A stretch of DNA of 64,000 nt from NCBI GenBank assembly GCA_963930775.1, contig OZ005689.1, forward strand, positions 36,162,694 through 36,226,693, in the 5' to 3' direction. Under the pieces are notes generated by a model that was given only the letters and a program-made list of their open reading frames with translations, was not told the origin of the DNA and ran no database searches. This DNA is from Cliona cf. orientalis. Lineage: Eukaryota > Porifera > Demospongiae > Clionaida > Clionaidae. Position numbers and translations under genes: made by a program. Of this stretch, positions 46,901-54,671 are shown in pieces (position 1 is the first letter of the stretch; each line of letters begins with the position of its first letter).

Positions 46901-48382
46901 GGCTACTATTAATTTCAGCCTTATTCAAGCACGGTTACCAAACCAAAGCAAGGGCGGCCACGATACTTCACTGTGTGTCGTTGAGTGCAGCCGTATTAAG
47001 TGGGCGTGGCTATGATCACTAGCCGTGTACGATCGTTTATTTGTGCTGAAACGTGGCATAAAGCTAGCTAGGCTTAGTTTTACAGCTGTTCAGCACGTTA
47101 TTTATCGATCTTACATAGGCTATTCGAAGTTCAGTTCTCATAAACCAGCCGTTTGAGCTGCGTTTTCAAGGGCAAGTACACATGGGCGCATATTCGAGTA
47201 AACACTAGACCTTACTGCAGACTGTCCAACCGTCCCGATATTGTCGGGACAGTACCGATTTGAAGGCTTGGGTCCCGAATCCCGCTTAAACCTTAGCCAG
47301 AACAACGAATGTCTCGCGATCGGATTGGCGCGGATAGCTCGAGTATACATGCATCACGATGCTAGCAATTATTGAACTACAATGGGCGTGGCGATGTAAG
47401 CTCAGCGATCGCGCGAGCTAATAAGCTCGCGCGAGTGCTCAATAATAGTGCTAGGCGCTAGGATATAGATAGCCTCGTGCCCAAAGGGCCTGGGCACGAG
47501 GCTAGGATATAGACTAAGACGTATACGCTGCGCTCGCGCACGATTGCATAGTATATACAGCTAGACCACTTGATGCTTTTTGACATATTAAGTTTCTTTA
47601 CTGTTACAGTATTAAAGTACTAAAACTGAGTGAGAATTGCATTAAGTGTACCCCTAGGCCCTAGAGTCTAAACTTTTAATTGAAGGCGTGGCTTAAAATT
47701 AAGCCACACCTTCAATTAAGAAGCCTGCGTCTTCAATGTCCCTACTTGTGTCATTCTCAAGGTTGGACAGTCAGGCTTAGCAGGAAATTGAGCCCAAAGT
47801 GGGGGGTGGGCCGACATTCCGTAGTGGGGCCTCTTTCGCGAAGGTACGGTAATGGGCTTTTCCATTTAATAGCCATACACCCCCATGGAAGAGCCATAAT
47901 TACATCTGAGGGGTCTAAATTTATTAATAATTATCACTTGATTACATTAATTTATTGTAATAGGTATATTGCATTGTCGGCCACAAGAACATCAATTGGA
48001 TCTGGGTCTAAATTTATTAATAATTATCACTTGATTACATTAATTTATTGTAATAGATATTGGAGATATATTGCATTGTCGGCCACAAGAACATCAGTTG
48101 GATCTTGTTGAAGAAAATGGAAAGGAAGTTAGGGTGATTAAAGCGATAGCATCAAGGTGGCAGGACGTGGCTACAAGGCTGCACTTTGACCTTAATGATA
48201 TCAAATGTATTAAGAGAGATAATCATCACGAAAGTAAACCATCCTGTCATGAGATGTTGAGCCTGTGGCTGAATGGCAAAGGTCGACAGCCTGCTGATTG
48301 GGAAACATTGATCAAGGCTCTCAAGGAGGCTGAATTTTCTGAACTCGCAAAGGAATTGCAAACTAGCTATACTTTTATCTAG
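30589..48382 (+). CDS. FN3-RING-Ig(4)-ZU5-SAM-like-Death domain protein
   Basis: Eighteen exons: 30589-30700, 31742-31942, 37525-37821, 38231-38271, 38346-38506, 38568-38716, 41803-42075, 42135-42398, 42485-42760, 42857-43111, 43362-43912, 43977-44129, 44181-44355, 44416-44496, 44837-44971, 45048-45155, 45265-45378, 48057-48382. All donors are GT and acceptors AG; every junction keeps phase; the total is 3,672 bases (1,223 codons plus TAG). The start ATG has an in-frame TAA directly upstream. Approximate residues: N-terminal region 1-104, FN3 108-203, RING 218-265, Ig domains 321-676, ZU5 677-860, UPA-like 861-969, SAM-like about 1020-1077, Death about 1130-1215. No signal peptide or membrane segment is visible, so a cytosolic adaptor or E3 ligase is inferred, with the Death domain as signalling output. 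UNC5 and ankyrin proteins share ZU5-UPA-Death; MALT1 shares this kind of Ig. Unseen small exons or a wrong fusion of two genes remain possible, most likely across the 5.6-kb second intron. Confidence 0.75.
31517..31693. mobile_element. Possible MITE just upstream of exon 2
   Basis: TACCGTAGTGTACTGGGAAAGCACCCA at the left and, complemented, TACTGTAGTATCTCAGGTAAGCGCCCA at the right: imperfect inverted ends of about 27 bases around a 177-base unit that ends 48 bases before exon 2. Written motifs are abbreviated by position; see 31517-31543 and 31667-31693. Confidence 0.5.
31943..33429. other. Intron 2, 5' part, no gene seen
   Basis: No exon recognised. It holds a short direct repeat at about 32750-32815 ('accgaaacccaaaccc' twice) and an imperfect inverted repeat at 33317-33371 (tctcgaac and gttcgagg). 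A missing exon in this stretch cannot be excluded. Confidence 0.4.
33430..37072 (+). repeat. Satellite array of 25 units with hairpin core, in intron 2
   Basis: Twenty-five tandem units, mostly 143 bases (core starts at 34084, 34227, 34370, 34513, 34656, 34799, 34942 are spaced exactly 143), with longer and shorter variants at the ends. Each unit has a core beginning CACTAACTGCGGCAG and ending GGGGCTGTGGTTAGTG, about 41 bases, that can fold: CACTAAC pairs with GTTAGTG, CAG with CTG and CTTC with GAAG around an AAC loop. The core is more constant than the spacer. The middle units (34.1-35.0 kb) are almost identical; units at 35.7-36.9 kb form a two- to three-unit higher-order repeat. No coding frame runs through the array. 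Confidence 0.92.
37525..37821 (+). CDS. Fibronectin type III domain exon
   Basis: A single 99-codon phase 1-1 exon, the classic module unit. It shows 'PPTGLNVTHELPTSAEISWK' (A and B strands with the conserved Trp), 'VITGYSVQVVG' (C strand with Tyr), 'LRPSTSYTFNISAVT' (the L-x-P-x-T-x-Y-x-F signature) and 'GNGPIATITSTTPEE' (G strand). Confidence 0.9.
38346..38506 (+). CDS. RING finger exon
   Basis: C3HC4-type RING: 'CPVC', then 11 residues to 'CTLQCGHTTCQLC', then 'MWEHNDTMCPLCKEPW'. All eight zinc ligands are present (Cys pairs CPVC and CPLC, the C-x-H, and the C-x-x-C). Such domains recruit E2 enzymes, so ubiquitin-ligase activity is a reasonable prediction. The following exon 38568-38716 is a charged helical linker. 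The RING sits between FN3 and Ig domains, an uncommon order. Confidence 0.9.
38727..39200 (+). mobile_element. Non-autonomous element related to the 15.6-kb palindrome
   Basis: Shares in order with 50270-50790: 'gtagactctataagtaggga', a 'tatgccagaa' block, 'gagtataaatcc' or its variant, 'gccattttgtcatat' and 'gttgccatggtgaagtc'. The later half also matches 15770-16000 ('gagtataaatccact', 'aattgtgggtgt', 'atggtgaagtcatgtgac'). It lies in the intron between the RING linker exon and the first Ig exon. Confidence 0.75.
40408..40467. repeat. Perfect 23-base-arm hairpin
   Basis: TAGTCTTGTGCCCAGCCCCC plus TTC is exactly complementary to GAAGGGGGCTGGGCACAAGACTA with a 14-base loop. Its arms share the core TAGYCTYGTGCCC with the hairpin at 47470-47504. 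Confidence 0.85.
40921..41260. mobile_element. hAT-like MITE nested in the inverted-repeat element
   Basis: A 340-base unit with ends CAGGCCCGTAGCCAG and CTGCCTACGGGCCTG. The CAGG...CCTG ends are of hAT type. Subterminal G- and C-runs with 'gggtgcacgtg' extend the inverted match. It lies in the loop of the larger element and is therefore younger. Confidence 0.75.
41803..43111 (+). CDS. Four Ig domains, one per exon
   Basis: Exons 41803-42075, 42135-42398, 42485-42760 and 42857-43111, each phase 1-1 and separated by introns of 59-96 bases. Each has a C-strand Trp ('YVWKK', 'YRWRR', 'YEWKK', 'YRWMK') and an F-strand 'YVC' or 'YSC'. The B-strand cysteine is replaced by valine in all four ('LSVSATG', 'LTVSAVG', 'IHVSAVG', 'QTVSAVG'), so no canonical disulfide can form. 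That pattern is known for Ig domains of cytosolic proteins such as MALT1. Confidence 0.88.
43362..44355 (+). CDS. ZU5 domain and UPA-like region
   Basis: Exon 43362-43912 begins 'VWKLPGVEECGETDVVVHSF' and has 'GQLVEWNGLKLQIHAGSLP', the ZU5 pattern of G-x-L, a short strand and L-x-I-x-x-G-x-L, then 'SLVSAIYWLRCVPQRTFIKP', the usual L-x-S/x-P-x-x-x-F-x-x-P block. The next exons 43977-44129 and 44181-44355 encode a beta-rich segment ('HRVIEIEGKEIEVALDIANW', 'FKPGRGLPG', 'SPHHKVVLSYN') in the place of a UPA domain, as in UNC5 and PIDD proteins. The UPA call is by position and strand pattern. Confidence 0.75.
44416..45378 (+). CDS. Linker exons with a SAM-like helical domain
   Basis: 44416-44496 is a Ser/Thr-rich linker. 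44837-44971 and 45048-45155 together encode 'MPDEDFFKWLRSKGISDKDC', 'SGISSSGFLLCDVEDFDGL' and 'KKQILKISMEV', a W-L...G-I...L/F...D-L...G-K-x-x-I-L pattern typical of SAM domains. 45265-45378 is a polar, His/Gln-rich linker. All junctions are phase 1. Confidence 0.6.
44530..44710 (+). repeat. Interspersed repeat, partial copy
   Basis: 'atcacctgc', 'aatttacccatt', 'gtcaagattgtga' and 'gaaattgaatttccagaggg' match 45440-45600 in order. Confidence 0.65.
45430..46190 (+). repeat. Interspersed repeat, long copy 1
   Basis: Collinear with 58380-59370: 'catgtcacctgc', 'gttagaaattgagttttcca', 'ctaaatttttgtca', 'gaattctgtagttgaaga', 'aagaatgcctcttatt', 'gagtgccttttat'. A partial third copy lies at about 44530-44710. 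These two copies occupy introns of the multidomain gene. Confidence 0.8.
46244..46666. mobile_element. Harbinger-like MITE, TTA target duplication
   Basis: Inverted ends of about 30 bases: the left starts GGCCACTCCAAGTGGTATAC and the right is its near complement, ending CTTGGAGTGGCC. Both ends are flanked by TTA, matching the 3-base TWA target of PIF/Harbinger transposases. A small ORF inside (46550 onward) has no recognisable domain. Confidence 0.75.
47470..47504. repeat. Perfect 13-base-arm hairpin
   Basis: TAGCCTCGTGCCC and GGGCACGAGGCTA around a 9-base loop, inside the TACCGTACC element. Confidence 0.8.
47676..47719. repeat. 44-base palindrome
   Basis: TTAATTGAAGGCGTGGCTTA and TAAGCCACACCTTCAATTAA with a 4-base centre; one mismatch in the arms. 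Inside the TACCGTACC element. Confidence 0.8.
47912..48109 (+). repeat. 93-base tandem duplication over the Death-domain splice acceptor
   Basis: The block from GGTCTAAATTTATTAATAAT to 'acatcaattggatct' is repeated at 48005, with 12 extra bases in the second copy. Each copy contains the branch/poly-pyrimidine region, a TTATTGTAATAG acceptor and the first Death-exon codons. The second copy leads into the Death domain; the first runs into a TGA within the duplicated intron text. Confidence 0.9.
48057..48382 (+). CDS. C-terminal Death domain exon
   Basis: Acceptor TTATTGTAATAG. Encodes 'IKAIASRWQDVATRLHFDLN', 'IKCIKRDNHHESKPSCHEML' and 'LWLNGKGRQPADWETLIKAL', with W-x-x-L-A/V in helix 1, the I-x-x-I in helix 2 to 3, the L-x-x-W-L helix 4 and T-x-x-x-L-x-x-A-L helix 5 of Death domains, then 'LAKELQ' and TAG. 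The acceptor and first 14 codons are duplicated just upstream (47912-48109). Confidence 0.88.
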
Positions 48383-48792
48383 AATGTAATGATGTTTGTT
48401 GTAGTTCTGAATCAACGAGGTAGCTAGCTATTTTGTCCTCACAGTTTAATGTCATTTCAATAATAATAGTATATTGCTATGTTTTGTCTATAGTGTGAAT
48501 GACACAGAATGTTGGAGTGAAAGCCTATATTAATAATGTTGAACGTTTTTATGGATTTTGAATATTTTTCAAGAGCATAAAATGATCATAATAGGGACTA
48601 TTTTGCAGGCATGCTAGAATAATAGGCAGAGAACTCTGAGTATAAAGAATAGAACAATAGGACAATTTTCTAGCATAATTAGCTACATGCATCAAAGCCT
48701 GACAACAGTACGTATTAAATAGTGCCACTACCTAGTAAGTTAAACTAGCATAATATCATGAATGCATGGCAACTTGGCTCTAAGAATGATGT

Positions 48793-48925
48793 ATATGTTA
48801 TAGTTATAGCACGGGGCCAGGGATTTATGGCAGTAAACCGACCCGAGTCCGAGGGCGTAGCCCGAGGACAAGGGCGGTTTACGTCGCCATAAATCCCTGG
48901 CAACCGTGCTGTAACTATTATATAT
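48793..48925. mobile_element. 133-base palindromic element
   Basis: 'ttatagttatagcacggg', 'ccagggatttatggc' and 'gtaaaccg' on the left pair with 'cggtttac', 'gccataaatccctgg' and 'ccgtgctgtaactatta' on the right. Typical of a hairpin MITE. Confidence 0.8.
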
Positions 48926-50269
48926 CCCACCTGATTGGCTAAAAGTCACGCGCACCGTAGTCTACATGCATAGCTAGCACTAGCAACAACCGCTCCAACC
49001 TAGCAACAGTTCTGAAGTTGAACAGAAAACAAACCAGCAAAGAAACAGCCGATGACGGATGGCTTGAGTCGCGGAACCATGCCATGGCTAGTTGAATCAA
49101 CCAATGCTTCTGCTTTCCATGAATAGAAGACAGTCAGGTAGCTTCGAAAACAAGTCTAGAATAGTTTCGCTGTTCAACAAACTCCGGCAATGGCTACTGA
49201 ATGGATTTACGCTATCTAGACTTGGACTAGCAGCTAGCACAGTTCACTTGCCATTGCACTGTTGAACTTGCCACGTGGCAGAACTGTCAGATCGAGAGAT
49301 AGCTAATTGGTTCCTGATTAGTGTCAATTAGTGCGCGTGAGTTTCCGTGTCTGTGTAAACAATGTCTACTGTGCATGGTGCCTTAGTGCTGTGCACACGC
49401 AAATGTATTAGATATGATGACATGATTGCTTGTGTGAACTAAAACAGTGGCTCTGGTTGGTCAAAACAATAGCCAGAGGGAGGAATATATGGATCATATA
49501 TTCCCTTGTACCCCTCAGGGAGGGAATATATCACAGTTATACCCCACTTGTTATAGTACAAGAGTATACATAGGTGGGATATATAGCTAGCTATAGGTAT
49601 TACTATAACTAGCTATGATGGTACAGGATTAAAGCTTGAACCTTATAATTTTTTGGCAATCACAATAAAACAAATTAATGATCATAATCATTGTAGTACA
49701 AACTTACAGTACCACAAATACACTAAACTAAAGGTTGTATAATAGGTAGTACAAAACAGTCATAATAATCATTATTGTATATACGCATATATAGGCAAGT
49801 GTGTGGAAGGTGAACGTGATCTTAAAGTATTAGCTACGATATTCCAACAACACTAACAGTTACTGGTAAAAAGGGTAAAGTGAGTCACTATCACAATCCA
49901 ATGCAGTAAGGATACTAACCTAGTAGATAGATGACTGCATGGGAAGGAGAGTGATTATCTCCTTTGCAACTTGTGCTTATTGTGTGGGGAGTGGCAGACT
50001 GAGCCCACTCTGTCCAAGAACCCTGCATCAAGAAATATTGAGCTTGACAACCTCATACCAGGTCCTCATGTTTTCAATAATATAATCTGCTGCTTGCAAT
50101 GCCAAATCATGTGGGATGATCTGGGTGAGAGTATGAACCGATGTTAAAGTTCCCTTTCTCACCTTAGTAGCTAATATTAGAAAACTTCTAGTATGGCCGG
50201 AAGTCCACATGCATGTACATGATATTGTGGCAAAGGGTCACTAGCTACAGAGCACTAATTTTGCAATAA

Positions 50270-50790
50270 ATAATCATAGAGTCAGTAGACTCTATAAGTA
50301 GGGATGGCCCGGATATGTAATACAAAACAAAAATGTTAATAACTCTGAACGACTTGAATTTTAAGATTCTTAACTTTCATATTCGTGATCTATGCCAGAA
50401 TATCTATATATCAAGCCCCGACACATCCATGGAAACAATCAGATACGCCTGAACCATCCGTTTTCAAGTTTGTAAAAAAAGTGCAATTCCTCATTCTTCT
50501 TTTGTTCATCTTGTCCAGGGCTGGCTCAAGACTAGTATGACTTCTCACCTTAGTTTAAGTAGCTATAAATCTACTCCATTTTGTTAAGCGTAGGTCCACG
50601 GCACGCGACTTTTGCTATCGTGACAGTGGGTGAATCGTGGATTTACACAGCGTATCTAAAAAGTGGGTGTGTCTGACACGCCATTTTGTCATATAATGCG
50701 CATGCTCCTACACTGTTGCCATGGTGAAGTCTTGTGACCAAAGTCGGTGGCCCATAGGCCACGGTGCTCGAGCGCTCAGCTCATACTCAG
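50270..50790 (+). mobile_element. Second copy of the 38.7-kb element
   Basis: Collinear with 38727-39200 but diverged (for example 'gtagactctataagtaggga' and 'gccattttgtcatataatgc' are shared). No ORF. Confidence 0.75.
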
Positions 50791-51169
50791 ATAATGAAAT
50801 AAGTGAGCTTCATCAAGTGCAATTAGCTAAGCAAACTCTGTTTTCATCAATTAGTCGATTTTAGCGCAATTGTTCTGAGCATGTGCACTTGCGCGTGCGC
50901 GATCATCATAATAATGATTCAGGCATTTGAACAATGTTTCACATAAATCTTTCCTTTAGTATTAACTAGTGGTATCTACAAGAGGAGAATTTATGCAAGA
51001 TAAATTAAATTCAAGGAAAATCCCCTAGTCACTGTTAGAATGATATTCATAGATAATTAAACATCAAATTTCAGGTTTTACTCTGTAGATGTGTTTTGCA
51101 TAATTCCTTCCCATAATAATTATATCTATGCTGATATTATCCAGGATTTATGCAAAATGTGCCTTGCAT

Positions 51170-52531
51170 AATTCTATCCCTAGAGTAACCCAAGGTGAGT
51201 TTTGCATAATTCCTCTCCTAGAGTAACCCAAGGGAATGCTTGCATAATTCAATCCCTAGAGTAACCCATGGATTTTTTCATTATTTTATGCAAAAAAGTA
51301 TAGGACCTGTGACCTTTGTTCTTCAATATGGGTTCATTCATAGTCATGCATAAATACTAGCCTGCATGGTACTAGATCGTGTCCAGTCAGTTCAATATTA
51401 TAAACAATGTTTGGGCTACCATGCAGTCCAGGGTCTTCCGGCGGTCCTGTAACCTGAAATCAAAGGTATGTTTATAGATGCAGTACTAGAACAACCTTTT
51501 GATATTGATGGGGGTGTATGCAGGAACGATATTATGCTTCAGAAGTTGCCCGATTCTCCTGAACACAACTAGATATTACATACAGCATACACACTACTCG
51601 CACACATTATAAACGTAACTTAACACATCACAGACCAATACAACATGCAGGAAAAGAAAGAAAACATTGAGATTGAATCTGATTACGGTAGTCTTAACCA
51701 TTGACAATGAAGTTAATATTAATTGAATGGGCAAACCATGCGAGGTGGTATAATTTCTGAAACAACATATGAATCATTAGTTGCCCAGAGAGCAATAAAA
51801 AAAGGAACAGTAACAAGTATAAGAAAAATTAAAAGATGAAGTAGGGATGACAGGGTCAAAAAGTACACAAACAAGATTTGTAAGGATAATATTCATCCCT
51901 ACGCTTGCTTCTAGACCACTTAGTGACTAACATAATTAGGTGCATGCATGATAATAATATTATTGTGAAAAGTAAGCAAGCGTAGGGATATAGAGTGGAT
52001 TTGATATCCATACAAATCTTGTTTGTGTACTTTTTGACCCTATCATCCCTACTTCATCTTTTAATTTTTAATTCTTTTTTATATTTTTATTATTATGGAT
52101 TTGATGATCACTATATAGCTACCTTGGTCGCTATACAACCGATGTATCTGCAAGCATTAAATGAATGCACAGGAGTGCAGAACCCTCACCGCGACATGCA
52201 TGCATATAGCATAATATGGCTCACTGTGTATGATACTATGCATGTTCAATGCCAGGAGTATTGAACTATATACCCTGCACCTGAACAGGGTTATGGTACT
52301 ACTGAACTACATACCCTACACCTGAATAGGGTTCTGGTACTAGCTGTTCTCTAGTTGGGAGGAAGCACCTGGCTATGCCACCTTGTATCCCACCTATGAC
52401 GTAGATCAAAGCTACCGCCAGGGCAATATACTGGATATTGCCCTGTGGCTAGGGCAATAGCTATCATGATATTGCCCTATGGTACTAGGAATTATGCAAA
52501 ACTCACCTTGGGTTACTCTAGGGATAGAATT
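51170..52531. mobile_element. Element bounded by perfect 42-base inverted repeats
   Basis: 51170-51211 (starting AATTCTATCCCTAGAGTAAC) is the exact complement of 52490-52531. The interior of about 1.3 kb contains the shorter inverted-repeat element 51814-52088 and 'gggcaatat...atattgccc' hairpins near 52413-52480. No transposase frame. Whether the 42-base repeats are true termini or a folded-back duplication is uncertain. Confidence 0.65.
51814..52088. mobile_element. Hairpin MITE of the CAAGTATAA...GTAGGGATG family
   Basis: Arms of about 110 bases: 'gaagtagggatgacagggtc', 'acacaaacaagatttgta' and 'atccctacgcttgctt' on the left, complements on the right. A compact relative of the 39880-41701 element. 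Confidence 0.85.
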
Positions 52532-53039
52532 ACTAGGAAATCCAATATTGAGAAGTTGTACGTTAGATGAGGTTTAATTGTATGCAATTAAAGCAGGTTA
52601 ATTGCAGCACTATCCCTGTTATATTCTAAAGGGATGCAGCCCTGCGCGAGCAGGCTGGTGCATCCTGTAGGTCCTTGCACTAGCAAGGGCTTGGAGACAA
52701 GCTGGCTTATGAGATTATCAATGTTTCCATAACGCGGGGTGCCTTTACGACAGTGTGTTGTCTAGTGTCTGTGGAGACAAACAAACGAACAAACACTATG
52801 GTATGGCAGGGCTGCCTGTCACATGTGCATAGGGCATGCAAGCGTGCAGCCAGCAGCTATAAAAACTCACTCAAACGTAACAAAGAGTGAAGTTAGTGAA
52901 GTCTCAGACAGAGCTTGAGGAGGAACTACAGTATCTTGTGTTTGCACACTTGTAGCTACCTGCATTTTAGTTAGTTGTCAGTTCAGCAAAGTTCTGCTCA
53001 AAGACGGATTTCTATCTGTAGCTAGCTAGAATCTATATC

Positions 53040-54444
53040 TTTGCTAACTTCTGCGCAAGCCGAGGATGTCAGGATGTCATCGTGTTGCAGCAAAACTCAC
53101 GCCAACAGGGTTGACCCCGAGCAACTGCCTCTTACCCCAGCGGATCCACCTCCTTCGTAGGAGATGACGTCAAGTGTCCTGTAGAGGCTCGAGGGAACGC
53201 AGCAGCTCAGCAGGTGCATGCTGATCCATGGGATGAAGTAGACGGTACCAAAGATTTATCGAGTACTCGTTGCTGTTGTTTAACTGGGCACCAGCCAAAG
53301 GTTAGAGTTCTATTTTGTTCGCGGCTGCGGCTTACGAAGCCTCCCCGCTTGGGGATAGGCCTCGCTCATCAGGGCTGGCCTTGTTGGGACTCTCTCTTGC
53401 CCAGAAGGTGAAGGTCCCCGCATGGCTGTTGTGGGCTTGACAGCCTTGTCGAGCAAGAGAGAGCTGTAACTACACAGTTGAGTCTTTTGTGAGCAACTGG
53501 GCACCGTTCTGCCTCACTGGACGGTTCTCTCTTGCCCCAGCTGGTGAAGATCTCCTCACTGCTGTCGCTGGCTCGGCCGCTTTGTCAAGCAAGAGAGACC
53601 TGTGCGCAGCTGTTGTGTCTTCGTGAGCAACTGCGCATCCATTTTTGTCTCACTGGACGGCTCTGGAGACTCCTCCAGTCCAACACAGACAGCTGGATTC
53701 TCCCTCGGGCATGGCTTCCAGCTCAAGCTAAAGGTCCATATGGCTAAACTGCTACCTGACAACTTTGAGCTTGCTTGCCGCACTGCCGTACCTCAGAGAT
53801 CTGCTTCATGTTCTTTAGAAGGTCCCCAAATGAGTGAATTAACTGAGGATGTGAAGGGCCTCATGGCCTGGTCAGTCTGTTTCGTAGCATACGTAGCAAT
53901 AATCTCTAATGAACACCACGAGAAGTTCCAGTAGCTTTTGGTGTATCATGTCACCATCCTCATCGAAGCGCTTCGATTCGGTTGGAAGGGATGGATAAGC
54001 TACGACAAGATGTTCTGTGTGCACATTAAGGAGCCCACCTCTAGCTGGTCCATGCTCCATTCAATGTTGTATATAGCCCATCGTTCCTGATAGAGAGTCA
54101 AAGCTCTGACATGCCCTCGATGCATGGTTCCAGATCATTAAAGTCATACTCTGACTTTTGCCCTCACTAGAGCCGGCGCCAGCTCAGTACTTGGCAGCCT
54201 GAAACTGGAAGACAACCGGGTCTATTCTGAAAGCGTTTTCAGCGTGATAGTGTCTCGGAGTTCCAAGCAGCACCGAAAATCTTTCTGCTTTTCTTACAGT
54301 GAGAGGCAATACTTCTGCTATCCCAATCGGTGTGATTGGGAATACAAAGGCATCCGCTGTATAGGAAAGAACACCACACGGTGCATTGACTACACTGCGT
54401 CGTTTGTCCCCACTACGTCAGCTTTAAGCTGTGACTTGGAATAA
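53040..54444 (+). pseudogene. Gag-like region of the DIRS-like element
   Basis: The best piece is the frame 53602-53934 and its continuation: 'LPDNFELACRTAVPQ', 'WSVCFVAYVAIISNEHHEKF' then, after a stop, 'WISYDKMFCVHIKEP', matching the gag capsid-like pattern of DIRS elements (helix, ...hPe, ...W-x-x-Y-D-x-x-F). 54244-54444 has spaced Cys/Tyr ('CYPNRCDWEYKGIRC') in the place of a nucleic-acid-binding knuckle. Two copies of a roughly 130-base segment at 53390-53520 and 53525-53650 ('aagcaagagaga', 'gtgagcaactg', 'ctcactggacgg') show an internal tandem duplication. Confidence 0.65.
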
Positions 54445-54671
54445 GTGTACTTCTTATAGCAGTTCTGGCTCTTGTATTATCACAGCTAGCTGCCCAGCTG
54501 TGATTATTTCTTAGTAATAATATTATATTATTATTATAGCTTGCACGCATGCGTGCACAGAAACCATTCTATGATTTTATTTGTTCTTCATGTTGGATCT
54601 CTCTTGCGTTCATGCATACACATACATGTGTATATGCAGCCAGCAATGTCCTCCATGGTCGTTGATTATAC

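Larger units (their letters stand above)
46742..47851. mobile_element. 1.1-kb element with TACCGTACC ends
   Basis: Left end TACCGTACCCTCATGAAAGA followed by GGCCCCA is mirrored at the right by TGGGGCC then TCTTTCGCGAAGGTACGGTA, giving 27-base inverted ends. The interior (46.9-47.7 kb) has more CpG than its surroundings and several hairpins but no transposase ORF. It adjoins the Harbinger-like MITE by only 76 bases. Confidence 0.75.
48383..51169. other. Gene-free stretch after the Death-domain gene
   Basis: No exon recognised. It contains a palindromic element (48793-48925), the copy of the 38.7-kb repeat (50270-50790) and a short tandem repeat of 'gcataattc' and 'cctagagtaaccca' text at about 51090-51270. 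Confidence 0.5.
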
